From NCBI GenBank assembly GCA_020850375.1, contig JADZET010000332.1:1-7948 (forward strand): 7,948 nt of DNA, written 5' to 3'. The notes beneath the pieces are model-generated. The model was given only the letters and a program-made list of their open reading frames with translations, was not told the origin of the DNA and ran no database searches. The stretch's first letter is position 1; the number at the start of each line of letters is the position of its first letter. Shown here piece by piece: positions 1-5,690 of the stretch. Source of the stretch: Phycisphaeraceae bacterium. Lineage in GTDB: Bacteria; Planctomycetota; Phycisphaerae; Phycisphaerales; Phycisphaeraceae. Position numbers and translations under genes: made by a program.

Positions 1-759
1 AAGACTTGCATCAATGACGGCTTCACCAGCGTGATGATCGACGGCTCGCATCACCCCTTCGAGGAAAACATCAAGGTCACCGCCGAGGCGGTCAAGGTCT
101 CGCACGCCGCGGGCGTGGTCGTCGAGGCGGAGCTGGGCATGCTCGGCGGCATCGAGGAGGACGTCGTGGGCCTCTCGGCCGAGGAGTATGAGAAGAACAT
201 CCAGAAGTTCCTGACCGACCCGCAGCAGGCCAAGGACTTCGCCAAGCGGACGGGCATCGACTCGCTGGCGGTGGCCATCGGCACCAGCCACGGGGCGTAC
301 AAGTTCAAGCACGAGGCCAAGCTGGCCTTCGACCGGGTCGAGGAGATCATGAAGACCTGCCCGGGCCTGCCCCTGGTGATGCACGGATCGAGCTCGGTGC
401 CGCAGGAGTTCATCGACCTGGTCAACAAGTACGGCGGGGCGATGCCCAACGCCAAGGGCGTGCCCGAAGACCAGATCGCCATGGCCGTCCGCAAGTACGG
501 CGTGTGCAAGGTGAACATCGACACGGACCTGCGTCTGGCCCTGACGGCCAAGATCCGCGAGGTGTTCGCCACCAAGCCCGCCGAGTTCGACCCCCGCAAT
601 TACCTCGGCCCGGGCCGCACCGCCATCATCGAGATGGTCAAGCGCAAGCTCCACGTGCTCAACAGCGCCGGTAAGGCCGACGTCGTGGTCAAGCAGTGGC
701 AGAAGCTCGGCTCGCCCATGCCCGGGTACTACGGCAAGAAGGCGGCGGGGTGCTGCTAA
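1..759 (+). CDS. fba: Class II fructose-bisphosphate aldolase, 3' part (5' end outside window)
   Basis: This enzyme cleaves fructose 1,6-bisphosphate to glyceraldehyde 3-phosphate and dihydroxyacetone phosphate (reversibly) in cytoplasmic glycolysis, gluconeogenesis or the Calvin cycle, using a divalent metal, usually zinc. The frame is open from base 1, so the first roughly 90-100 residues are missing, including the usual Asp-His (LDHx) pair that supplies the catalytic acid and one zinc ligand. Visible family signatures are MIDGSH (residues 12-17 of the fragment), the AELGMLGGIEED block with metal-binding Glu44, GTSHGAYKF with zinc ligand His97, MHGSSSVP with zinc ligand His128, and KVNIDTDLR, which belongs to the phosphate-binding region. 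The C-terminal FDPRNYLGPGR and LNSAGKA stretches match the longer, about 345-residue subtype often annotated as Calvin-cycle type; this does not by itself show carbon fixation. The protein ends in AGCC. A strong intrinsic terminator follows 37 bp after the stop. Identity is secure; the subtype is less so. Confidence 0.95.
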   Translation, partial: KTCINDGFTSVMIDGSHHPFEENIKVTAEAVKVSHAAGVVVEAELGMLGGIEEDVVGLSAEEYEKNIQKFLTDPQQAKDFAKRTGIDSLAVAIGTSHGAYKFKHEAKLAFDRVEEIMKTCPGLPLVMHGSSSVPQEFIDLVNKYGGAMPNAKGVPEDQIAMAVRKYGVCKVNIDTDLRLALTAKIREVFATKPAEFDPRNYLGPGRTAIIEMVKRKLHVLNSAGKADVVVKQWQKLGSPMPGYYGKKAAGCC

Positions 760-796
760 GACGCGGATTGTCTCGGCCGAACGTTGAAGTCCCCCT

Positions 797-829
797 CAGC
801 CCCGCATGGCAATGCGGGGCTGTTTTTTG
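797..829 (+). terminator. Intrinsic terminator of the aldolase gene
   Basis: An 11-bp perfect stem pairs 797-807 with 812-822 around a GGCA loop (808-811), and six T follow at 823-828. It lies 37 bp after the aldolase stop on the same strand. It has the complete architecture of a Rho-independent terminator, so the glycosyltransferase gene just downstream probably needs its own promoter. Confidence 0.93.
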
Positions 830-850
830 TACCCTCCCGGTTGTAGAAGC

Positions 851-2557
851 ATGTCCACCGCATCCCCCGCATCCCGTGACCGCTCGACATCGCTGGCCAT
901 CCTTTTCGCCCTGCTGATCGCGGGGTTCTATGTCTTTCTGACCACCGGGGCGGAGCTGTGGGATCGGGACGAGCCGCGCTTCGCCCGGGCGGCGGTCGAG
1001 ATGGTCCGGACGGGCGACTACCTCGTGCCGCGTTTTAACGGGCAGCTCCGGCCGGACAAGCCGGCGATGATCTACTGGCTGATGTCCGTGCCGGTCCGTG
1101 TGCTTGGGGCGACGGAGGTGGCGGTGCGGTTGCCCTCGGCGCTGGCCACGGGGATCGCGGCGTTTCTGACGTTCCTGATCGGTCGGCGTCTGTACAACCC
1201 GCGTGTGGGGTTGTGGGCGATGCTGATCCTGCCGTCGTCGCTGTTGATGCTCTACATGGGCGGGGCGGCCACGGCCGACGCGGTGCTGCTGGCGTGGATC
1301 ACCGCGTCGATCGGGTGTTTCGTCTTGGCCGTGACGGGCGAGGCGCGGTGGTGGCATTGGGTGCTGCTGACGCTGACGATGGGCGGGGCGCAATTGACCA
1401 AGGGGCCGGTGGGGTTGGCTGTGCCGCTCTTGACGATTCTCGCGGCGCTGCTGCTCGGGCGTGCGAGGGACGGGCGAGGCGCCGTGGTGTCACTGGGCCG
1501 GGCCGGGGGGTGGTGGCTCAGCCTTGCGGTGTTGCTGAGCGTGGGGATCTTCGCGGCGTGGGGCATGCCTGCGGACCTGGCCACGGGGGGGCAGTTCGCC
1601 AGGCTGGCGCTGGGCAAGCATGTCTTGCAGCGGATGATCCAGCCGATGGAGGGGCACGGCGGGTCGAATGTGCTGATCTACCTGGCCACGCTGCCGGTGT
1701 ACCTGATCGTGATCCTGGTGGGTTTTTTCCCGTGGATCGGCATGCTCTTGTCTTCGCCCTTGTTCAAGCGAGAGGGGCAGACCGCCGGGCAGCAGCGGGC
1801 TCGCGTCATCCTGCTGGCGTGGATTGTCCCGGCGCTGGTGCTGATGAGCCTGGTGGTGACCAAGCTGCCGCACTACATCCTGCCGGTCTTTCCGGCGCTG
1901 GCCGTCGCTTCGGCGGCGGCGATCGACAGGCTCATCCGTGATCCCGGGGCGCGGGCGTCGCGGTTGGGCACGTACGTCACCTTCATCCAGGCCGACGTGA
2001 TGATCCTGGGCATGGTCGTCGGCCCCTGGCTGCTGCATGACAAGCGGCTGGCCTTGTCGATTCTTCCGGGGGCGATCGGGCTGCTGCTGGCGATGCTCGG
2101 GGCGTGGTACTGGCGGAAGCGCAACGTGACGCGGGCGGGGGTGCACCTGATCGCGGCGGGGGTGCTGCTGTTCGCGTGTCTGGCCGTGTTCTTCTTCCCC
2201 GTGCTCGACACTCGCCTGAAGGTCTCCAAGACGCTCGCCCGCGTCGTCGAGGTGCATCGACTGACGGACCTGTCGATCAGCGCGGCGGGGTACGAGGAGC
2301 CGAGTCTGGCGTTCTACCTGGATCAGCCGGTGGATCGTCCGCTGACGTTTTTGCCGCGCACGGGTGGGGCGATCGCGGCGTGGATGGGGGCGCCGGGGCC
2401 GGCCCTGCTCATCACCACGCGGGCGCTGCTGCGGAGCGCGCCCCCGCCGCCGGCCGACGTCCCGATCGTCGAGATCTGGTCCCGGCCGACGATCATGTAC
2501 GCCAAGGGCGTGCCGGTGGAGGTGGTGCTGCTGTGGCGCGGCGGGTCACCGCCCTGA
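851..2557 (+). CDS. ArnT-like (GT83/PMT_2) membrane glycosyltransferase
   Basis: This is a predicted 568-residue polytopic inner-membrane glycosyltransferase of the ArnT/PMT superfamily, which moves a sugar from a polyprenyl-phosphate carrier to an acceptor on the outer side of the membrane. Hallmarks seen are WDRDEPRFA (37-45, with the acidic Asp40-Glu41 pair in the first periplasmic loop that in this family includes the catalytic Asp), RPDKPAMIYWL (67-77, where family members have a lysine near the lipid phosphate), LTKGP (182-186), GFFPW (291-295) and KLPHYILPVFPAL (338-350). About 12-13 hydrophobic segments lie between residues 13 and 450, and a soluble C-terminal part of about 118 residues (containing EEPSLAFYL) follows, as in ArnT. 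I chose ATG 851 because an in-frame ATG at 806 lies inside the upstream terminator stem. There is no convincing Shine-Dalgarno. Sugar and acceptor cannot be read from sequence: aminoarabinose transfer to lipid A is the E. coli role, but most homologues are uncharacterised, and no arn or lipid A genes are nearby. Confidence 0.88.
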   Translation: MSTASPASRDRSTSLAILFALLIAGFYVFLTTGAELWDRDEPRFARAAVEMVRTGDYLVPRFNGQLRPDKPAMIYWLMSVPVRVLGATEVAVRLPSALATGIAAFLTFLIGRRLYNPRVGLWAMLILPSSLLMLYMGGAATADAVLLAWITASIGCFVLAVTGEARWWHWVLLTLTMGGAQLTKGPVGLAVPLLTILAALLLGRARDGRGAVVSLGRAGGWWLSLAVLLSVGIFAAWGMPADLATGGQFARLALGKHVLQRMIQPMEGHGGSNVLIYLATLPVYLIVILVGFFPWIGMLLSSPLFKREGQTAGQQRARVILLAWIVPALVLMSLVVTKLPHYILPVFPALAVASAAAIDRLIRDPGARASRLGTYVTFIQADVMILGMVVGPWLLHDKRLALSILPGAIGLLLAMLGAWYWRKRNVTRAGVHLIAAGVLLFACLAVFFFPVLDTRLKVSKTLARVVEVHRLTDLSISAAGYEEPSLAFYLDQPVDRPLTFLPRTGGAIAAWMGAPGPALLITTRALLRSAPPPPADVPIVEIWSRPTIMYAKGVPVEVVLLWRGGSPP

Positions 2558-2589
2558 GCGCGGGTGGGGCGGTCCACATCGACTTGGCT

Positions 2590-2595
2590 TAGAAT
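2590..2595 (+). promoter_or_regulatory. Candidate -10 box (TAGAAT) in front of the VKOR-DsbA gene
   Basis: TAGAAT matches the TATAAT consensus at 5 of 6 positions. It ends 6 nt before the ATG at 2602, so a transcript begun about 7 nt downstream would start at or next to the start codon and be leaderless. No good -35 box is visible and there is no Shine-Dalgarno in the gap. The reading is inferred from position only; the gene could also be read through from the glycosyltransferase, 44 bp upstream. Confidence 0.35.
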
Positions 2596-2601
2596 CCCGG
2601 C

Positions 2602-3963
2602 ATGGCAGACCTCTCCTCACTCTTCCCGGACGAACAGGAAGCACTGGCCCGGCCCGCCGAGAAATCCGTTGTGCCGGGTGGGGCGATGCGACCCGCGCTG
2701 GCGGGGTTGCTGATGATGCTGGCGATGGCCGGCCTGATCATCTCCAGTGTCCTGGCCGTGCAGTCGTGGATGCAGATCGACCTGCCCGGCTGCGCGATGA
2801 ACGGGCCCGGCTGCGGGCAGGTGCTCGGCACGGGCTGGTCGAGGTGGTTCGGCGTGCCGGTGAGCGTGATGGCGACGGGGCTCTACGCGCTGCTGCTGGT
2901 GCTGCTGCTGGTTCAGCGTGCATCCTCCTCGGCGTTTGTGGCTGTGCGCGTCTGGTTCGTGCTGCTGGTCGGGGGGGCGGCGCTGTGCGGGGCGGCGATC
3001 TGGTTCATCGGGCTGCAGGTTTTCGTCGTCGGCCAGTTGTGCAAGTGGTGCATGGCGGCGCACCTCGTGGGGCTGACGTTCGGGCATGTGATCTACTTCG
3101 CGGCGCCGGTCAGTTTGCGGGGGGATTCGCCGGACCGGCCCCTGCGTCCGTTCACGCCGGCGGCGATCGGCCTGGCGTTCGTGGCGCTGATCGCGGGCGG
3201 GCAGTTGATCGGTGCGTCGGACGAGTCGGAGCCGACCGAGATTCGCGGCGACGTGGTCCCGGCGGTTGTGCCGCGATCCGGCGGGCCGGGGCTGCTGCGC
3301 GTGCTGGCGAATGATCAGTGGCTGAACCTCGCGGCCACGACGGATCCGGTCGACCTCGGGCCGCCGGTCGTGGGCTTGTCGGCAGGCACGACACAGCCGT
3401 CGGGCGGAGCGGCCGACGAGCTGGCCGGCATGACCGTCGTGATGTTCTTCGACTACACCTGCGCCCACTGCCGGCGGATCCACGGCTACTTCGAGGACGT
3501 GATGCGTCGGCACCCGGGCATGCGGATGGTCGAGCTGGTCATCCCGCGCGACGCCGACTGCAACCCGCGCGTGGACCCGACCATGCAGCCCCCGGAGGCG
3601 GAGCACGCCTGCGAACTGGCCCGGCTGAGCCTGGCGGCGTGGAGGGCGGATCCCGCTCGTTACCCGGAGGTGTCACGGCTGCTCTGGGGCTACAAAAAGT
3701 TCGTCACGCCCGACGCCGCCCGGCAGGCCGTGGCGGAGGTCATCGGCGATCGGAGCCTCGCCCGCGCCCTGGCTGATCCGTGGGTCAATGAGCGTCTGGT
3801 CGACAATCAGCGCCTGGTCTTGGAGATGACCGACAGGGCGATCCTGCCGATCTTCGCCTTCCCACACCATCTGACCGTCGGCGCGCCCAAGGACGAGGTG
3901 GGGTTCAAGGCCATCCTCGACGCGCAGCGGACGGCGTCACATGCGACCGCCCCTGCGCCCTAA
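2602..3963 (+). CDS. VKOR-DsbA fusion: disulfide-forming membrane oxidoreductase
   Basis: This 453-residue protein joins a vitamin K epoxide reductase (VKOR) domain to a DsbA-like thioredoxin domain. In such fusions the thioredoxin domain oxidises cysteines of exported proteins and the VKOR domain re-oxidises it, passing electrons to quinone, so one protein does the work of DsbA plus DsbB. The N-terminal part has hydrophobic segments at about 30-54, 86-104, 113-143 and 151-170. It also has the loop cysteines Cys64 and Cys71 and the quinone-side CKWC motif (Cys147, Cys150). A fifth segment (185-203) and a linker lead to the thioredoxin domain from about 276, with FFDYTCAHC (Cys287, Cys290) and a probable cis-proline at Pro416 (ILPIF). 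Cys320 and Cys337 are a further conserved-looking pair in the helical insertion of the thioredoxin fold. All redox cysteines are present, so it should be active. It lies 44 bp after the glycosyltransferase. The start is the ATG before MADLSS; no Shine-Dalgarno supports it. The domain call is firm and substrates are unknown. Confidence 0.92.
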   Translation: MADLSSLFPDEQEALARPAEKSVVPGGAMRPALAGLLMMLAMAGLIISSVLAVQSWMQIDLPGCAMNGPGCGQVLGTGWSRWFGVPVSVMATGLYALLLVLLLVQRASSSAFVAVRVWFVLLVGGAALCGAAIWFIGLQVFVVGQLCKWCMAAHLVGLTFGHVIYFAAPVSLRGDSPDRPLRPFTPAAIGLAFVALIAGGQLIGASDESEPTEIRGDVVPAVVPRSGGPGLLRVLANDQWLNLAATTDPVDLGPPVVGLSAGTTQPSGGAADELAGMTVVMFFDYTCAHCRRIHGYFEDVMRRHPGMRMVELVIPRDADCNPRVDPTMQPPEAEHACELARLSLAAWRADPARYPEVSRLLWGYKKFVTPDAARQAVAEVIGDRSLARALADPWVNERLVDNQRLVLEMTDRAILPIFAFPHHLTVGAPKDEVGFKAILDAQRTASHATAPAP

Positions 3964-3984
3964 GGAACCGTCTCCGTCCCGACG

Positions 3985-4023
3985 AAAAAACTCTCGGTGC
4001 CGCTGGAGATACGGCGCCGAGAG
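3985..4023 (-). terminator. Intrinsic terminator of the HAF-repeat/PEP-CTERM gene
   Basis: Read on the minus strand, 4023-4012 pairs with 4002-3991 around a 9-nt loop. The stem is 12 positions with one C-A mismatch, and six T follow (A run at 3985-3990 on the plus strand). It lies 39 bp past the stop of the minus-strand gene. On the plus strand no T tract follows the hairpin, so it should end only the minus-strand transcript. The stop of the convergent VKOR-DsbA gene is only 21 bp from the T tract. Confidence 0.85.
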
Positions 4024-4061
4024 CTGGAAGAAGGAACGTGTGAGGGCTTCGCCGTCGAACG

Positions 4062-5435
4062 TCATCGGGTCGCGGATCGGCGGGGGATGATCCATCCCGC
4101 CAGTGCCAGGATCACCAGGGACCAAGAGGCCGGCTCGGGGATCTGCATCAGCCAGGGACGCGCGTAGGCCTCGACACCGCCGGGGCCGTCGGGGTCGAAC
4201 ATGCCCCGGCCGACGATCCAGCCGTTGTCGGTGATCTCCAAGGCCGACGTGAGCAGCCAGCCGCTGGTGGGGTCGATCAGAGTATTCAGGTCGATCGGCA
4301 TGCCGTCGGTCCCCCAGACCACCGCGCGGTATCCGGTCATCATGGAGCTCCACAAGTATCGCTCGACCTTGCCGACGATCAGCCCATCGGCGTTGATGTC
4401 GTAGGCATAGCTCGAGATGTAGGGATCGTCTGGTCCTCGGATTCCGAAATGACCCAGCTCGGTGACAGCTGTGCCAGCGGCATTCCACCGCACGGCCCGA
4501 TCGCCGTCGTGTGTGTCATAGTTAATGAACCCGATCGTGACACCAGTGCTGTTGACGGCCACGGCCTCGCCGCTGAACTCCCCTTCGGGGTCGCCGGGGA
4601 GTGAGGGCAGACGCGTCACATGGCCCTGGGCGTCCCATCGGGCGGGCACGAAGTTCTGCCACTGACCGGTGTCCGAGAGCATCAGGCATCGGCCCACGAT
4701 GACGTTGGAGTCGTTGATGGCGTAGGGGTCCGAGAGGAAGTAGCCCATGTATTGGTCGAGAGCATCAAGGGGCGTGGGGGTCACGCTACCGGCATCCCAA
4801 CGCACACCGCCGTAGCCCAGCTGCTGCCCCTGGTCGTTCCACACGTAGGAGATGCCCGCGGCCGTGCCGTTGTTGTTGACGACGCGCGCGTTGGCGTAGG
4901 CACGGCCCGACGGACTGGTCTGCAGTGGGTCCAGCACGACAGCGGTCTGGCCGCCGTTCTCCCAGCGGATGGCCCAGGTGCCCAGGTCATTCGTCTTGGT
5001 CATGCCTCCGACGATGACGCCCTGGCTGTTGATGTCGTGCGGCGTGGCCGAGATCATGTCGGCTGTGGACGAGAGTGGGTTGGCAGCGCCGGAGGCGCTC
5101 CATTGCACGAAGAGATGGGCCGGGATGTTGTCAATCGTGCCCGCGACCGTGCCGTGGATGTTCATGGCCTGGGCGGTTGTAGAGCCGCCGAGCGACTCGA
5201 GCACGACGCCCGGGCTGCCGGCGGCGTCCCATCGCACAGTGGAATCGCCGACGTGCGTGCCGCCCGAGTCATACTGGCGGACGTTGGCCACCGCGACGCC
5301 GTCGCCGACGTGGGGCGACAGGCCGTCGGCCGGCCCGCCATAGACCTGCAGGTAGGCGCCGGCCGGCGCTGCAACACTCAGGATCCCGATCGTCACCAGC
5401 AGCATCATCGCCCGAAGCATGTTTGATGAATACAT
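4062..5435 (-). CDS. Secreted HAF-repeat protein with PEP-CTERM sorting signal
   Basis: This predicted 457-residue exported protein has a signal peptide (about 1-27, cleavage likely after APAGA), then a repeat region and a C-terminal PEP-CTERM signal: PEP at 433-435, a hydrophobic stretch of about 438-450 and terminal Arg452-Arg453. PEP-CTERM tails are recognised by exosortase, which cleaves and sorts the protein to the surface or exopolysaccharide matrix. Between lie seven copies of a unit of about 53 residues. One half is of the form AxxINxxGxxVG (starting at about 88, 132, 183, 237, 291, 344 and 398). The other is RWDxxGxxxxLxxL (67, 110, 156, 211, 265, 315 and 372). These match the HAF-repeat type of extracellular protein; its function is not known. 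Start at 5435 was chosen because GGAG lies 7 nt upstream and it puts the signal peptide at the N terminus; the frame is open to 5609, but that would bury the signal peptide behind 58 residues. No exosortase gene is in the window. Confidence 0.88.
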   Translation of the reverse strand: MYSSNMLRAMMLLVTIGILSVAAPAGAYLQVYGGPADGLSPHVGDGVAVANVRQYDSGGTHVGDSTVRWDAAGSPGVVLESLGGSTTAQAMNIHGTVAGTIDNIPAHLFVQWSASGAANPLSSTADMISATPHDINSQGVIVGGMTKTNDLGTWAIRWENGGQTAVVLDPLQTSPSGRAYANARVVNNNGTAAGISYVWNDQGQQLGYGGVRWDAGSVTPTPLDALDQYMGYFLSDPYAINDSNVIVGRCLMLSDTGQWQNFVPARWDAQGHVTRLPSLPGDPEGEFSGEAVAVNSTGVTIGFINYDTHDGDRAVRWNAAGTAVTELGHFGIRGPDDPYISSYAYDINADGLIVGKVERYLWSSMMTGYRAVVWGTDGMPIDLNTLIDPTSGWLLTSALEITDNGWIVGRGMFDPDGPGGVEAYARPWLMQIPEPASWSLVILALAGWIIPRRSATR

Positions 5436-5442
5436 ATGAGTT

Positions 5443-5446
5443 CTCC
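5443..5446 (-). promoter_or_regulatory. Shine-Dalgarno site fixing the PEP-CTERM gene start
   Basis: GGAG on the minus strand lies 7 nt before the ATG at 5435. It is the clearest ribosome binding site in the window, and it favours this start over upstream in-frame codons. Confidence 0.75.
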
Positions 5447-5465
5447 AGGGCAATACCATCGCCGG

Positions 5466-5480
5466 CCCGCGACGCGCGGG
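5466..5480 (-). repeat. Perfect 6-bp hairpin in the leader of the PEP-CTERM gene
   Basis: CCCGCG at 5466-5471 is followed by 3 nt and its exact complement CGCGGG at 5475-5480. If the promoter placed near 5528-5555 is right, this all-GC hairpin sits in the roughly 85-nt 5' leader, about 19 nt upstream of the Shine-Dalgarno. It has no T tract, so it is not a standard terminator. In DNA this rich in GC, a short inverted repeat can arise by chance. Confidence 0.35.
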
Positions 5481-5519
5481 AGGATCGATGGCGTGGGATC
5501 TACGGGATGTGGAACGTTG

Positions 5520-5538
5520 CCATGTACGTTGTACATGG
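5520..5538. promoter_or_regulatory. 19-bp palindrome, operator candidate
   Basis: CCATGTAC at 5520-5527 and GTACATGG at 5531-5538 are perfect inverted arms around GTT. The palindrome covers the proposed -10 element of the PEP-CTERM gene, where a dimeric repressor would block polymerase. A further GAAC/GTTC pair flanks it, offset by a few bases on the left side. The binding protein is unknown. Confidence 0.6.
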
Positions 5539-5571
5539 TTCGGCTGCACAGTCAAGAAAAATATTTTGTTT
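5528..5571 (-). promoter_or_regulatory. Candidate sigma70-type promoter of the PEP-CTERM gene
   Basis: On the minus strand, TTGACT (5555 to 5550) matches the -35 consensus at 5 of 6 positions. TACAAC (5533 to 5528) matches the -10 at 4 of 6, with a 16-nt spacer. Immediately upstream is an AT-rich stretch (5556-5571) containing the palindrome AAAATATTTT (5558-5567), which would suit an UP element and stands out in this GC-rich window. Predicted initiation is near 5521, giving a leader of about 85 nt. Confidence 0.55.
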
Positions 5572-5690
5572 TGATAGCGCTGGCTGAGTGTGGAAAAACC
5601 CCGTGTCATATCCAGTGGCCGACTGCTAAAACAGGATCACGGCGACGCTTCCCGCTTAGGCGATGCGAATCATGCAGTGTCTGGTTTGGC

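Larger units (their letters stand above)
5436..5690. other. Intergenic region between the metal permease operon and the PEP-CTERM gene
   Basis: This 255-bp gap holds the leader, promoter and palindrome described separately in its left two thirds. The right third (about 5580-5690) is less GC-rich than the genes and contains no convincing coding frame. No clear intrinsic terminator for the permease operon is seen: only a weak 4-bp long-range pairing (CGTG/CACG) before a run of five T on the minus strand near 5595-5600. Confidence 0.6.

Noticed and set aside
806..850. Upstream in-frame ATG at 806 for the glycosyltransferase
   Set aside because: It lies inside the terminator stem and would add 15 residues with no family similarity; ATG 851 is the better start.
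2617..3606. Long minus-strand open frames opposite the glycosyltransferase and VKOR-DsbA genes (also 1490-2257)
   Set aside because: Their Arg/His/Gln/Pro-rich, low-complexity translations are typical antisense shadows of GC-rich genes, with no recognisable domains.
3991..4023. Hairpin as a bidirectional terminator for the VKOR-DsbA gene as well
   Set aside because: No T tract follows the hairpin on the plus strand, so an intrinsic terminator is supported only for the minus strand.
4140..5240. DNA-level tandem repeat or CRISPR-like array
   Set aside because: The periodicity is at protein level (HAF units); the DNA copies are diverged and there are no short identical repeats with spacers.
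4620..5426. Plus-strand open frame opposite the HAF-repeat gene
   Set aside because: A Val/Gly/Ala/Arg-rich shadow with no recognisable motifs; the opposite strand has a signal peptide, repeats and PEP-CTERM tail.
5436..5609. 58-residue N-terminal extension of the PEP-CTERM protein
   Set aside because: It runs through the promoter and palindrome, is not signal-peptide-like, and GGAG plus the signal peptide support the start at 5435.
5580..5690. Intrinsic terminator of the permease operon
   Set aside because: Only a 4-bp CGTG/CACG pairing with a long loop precedes a short T run; too weak to call.
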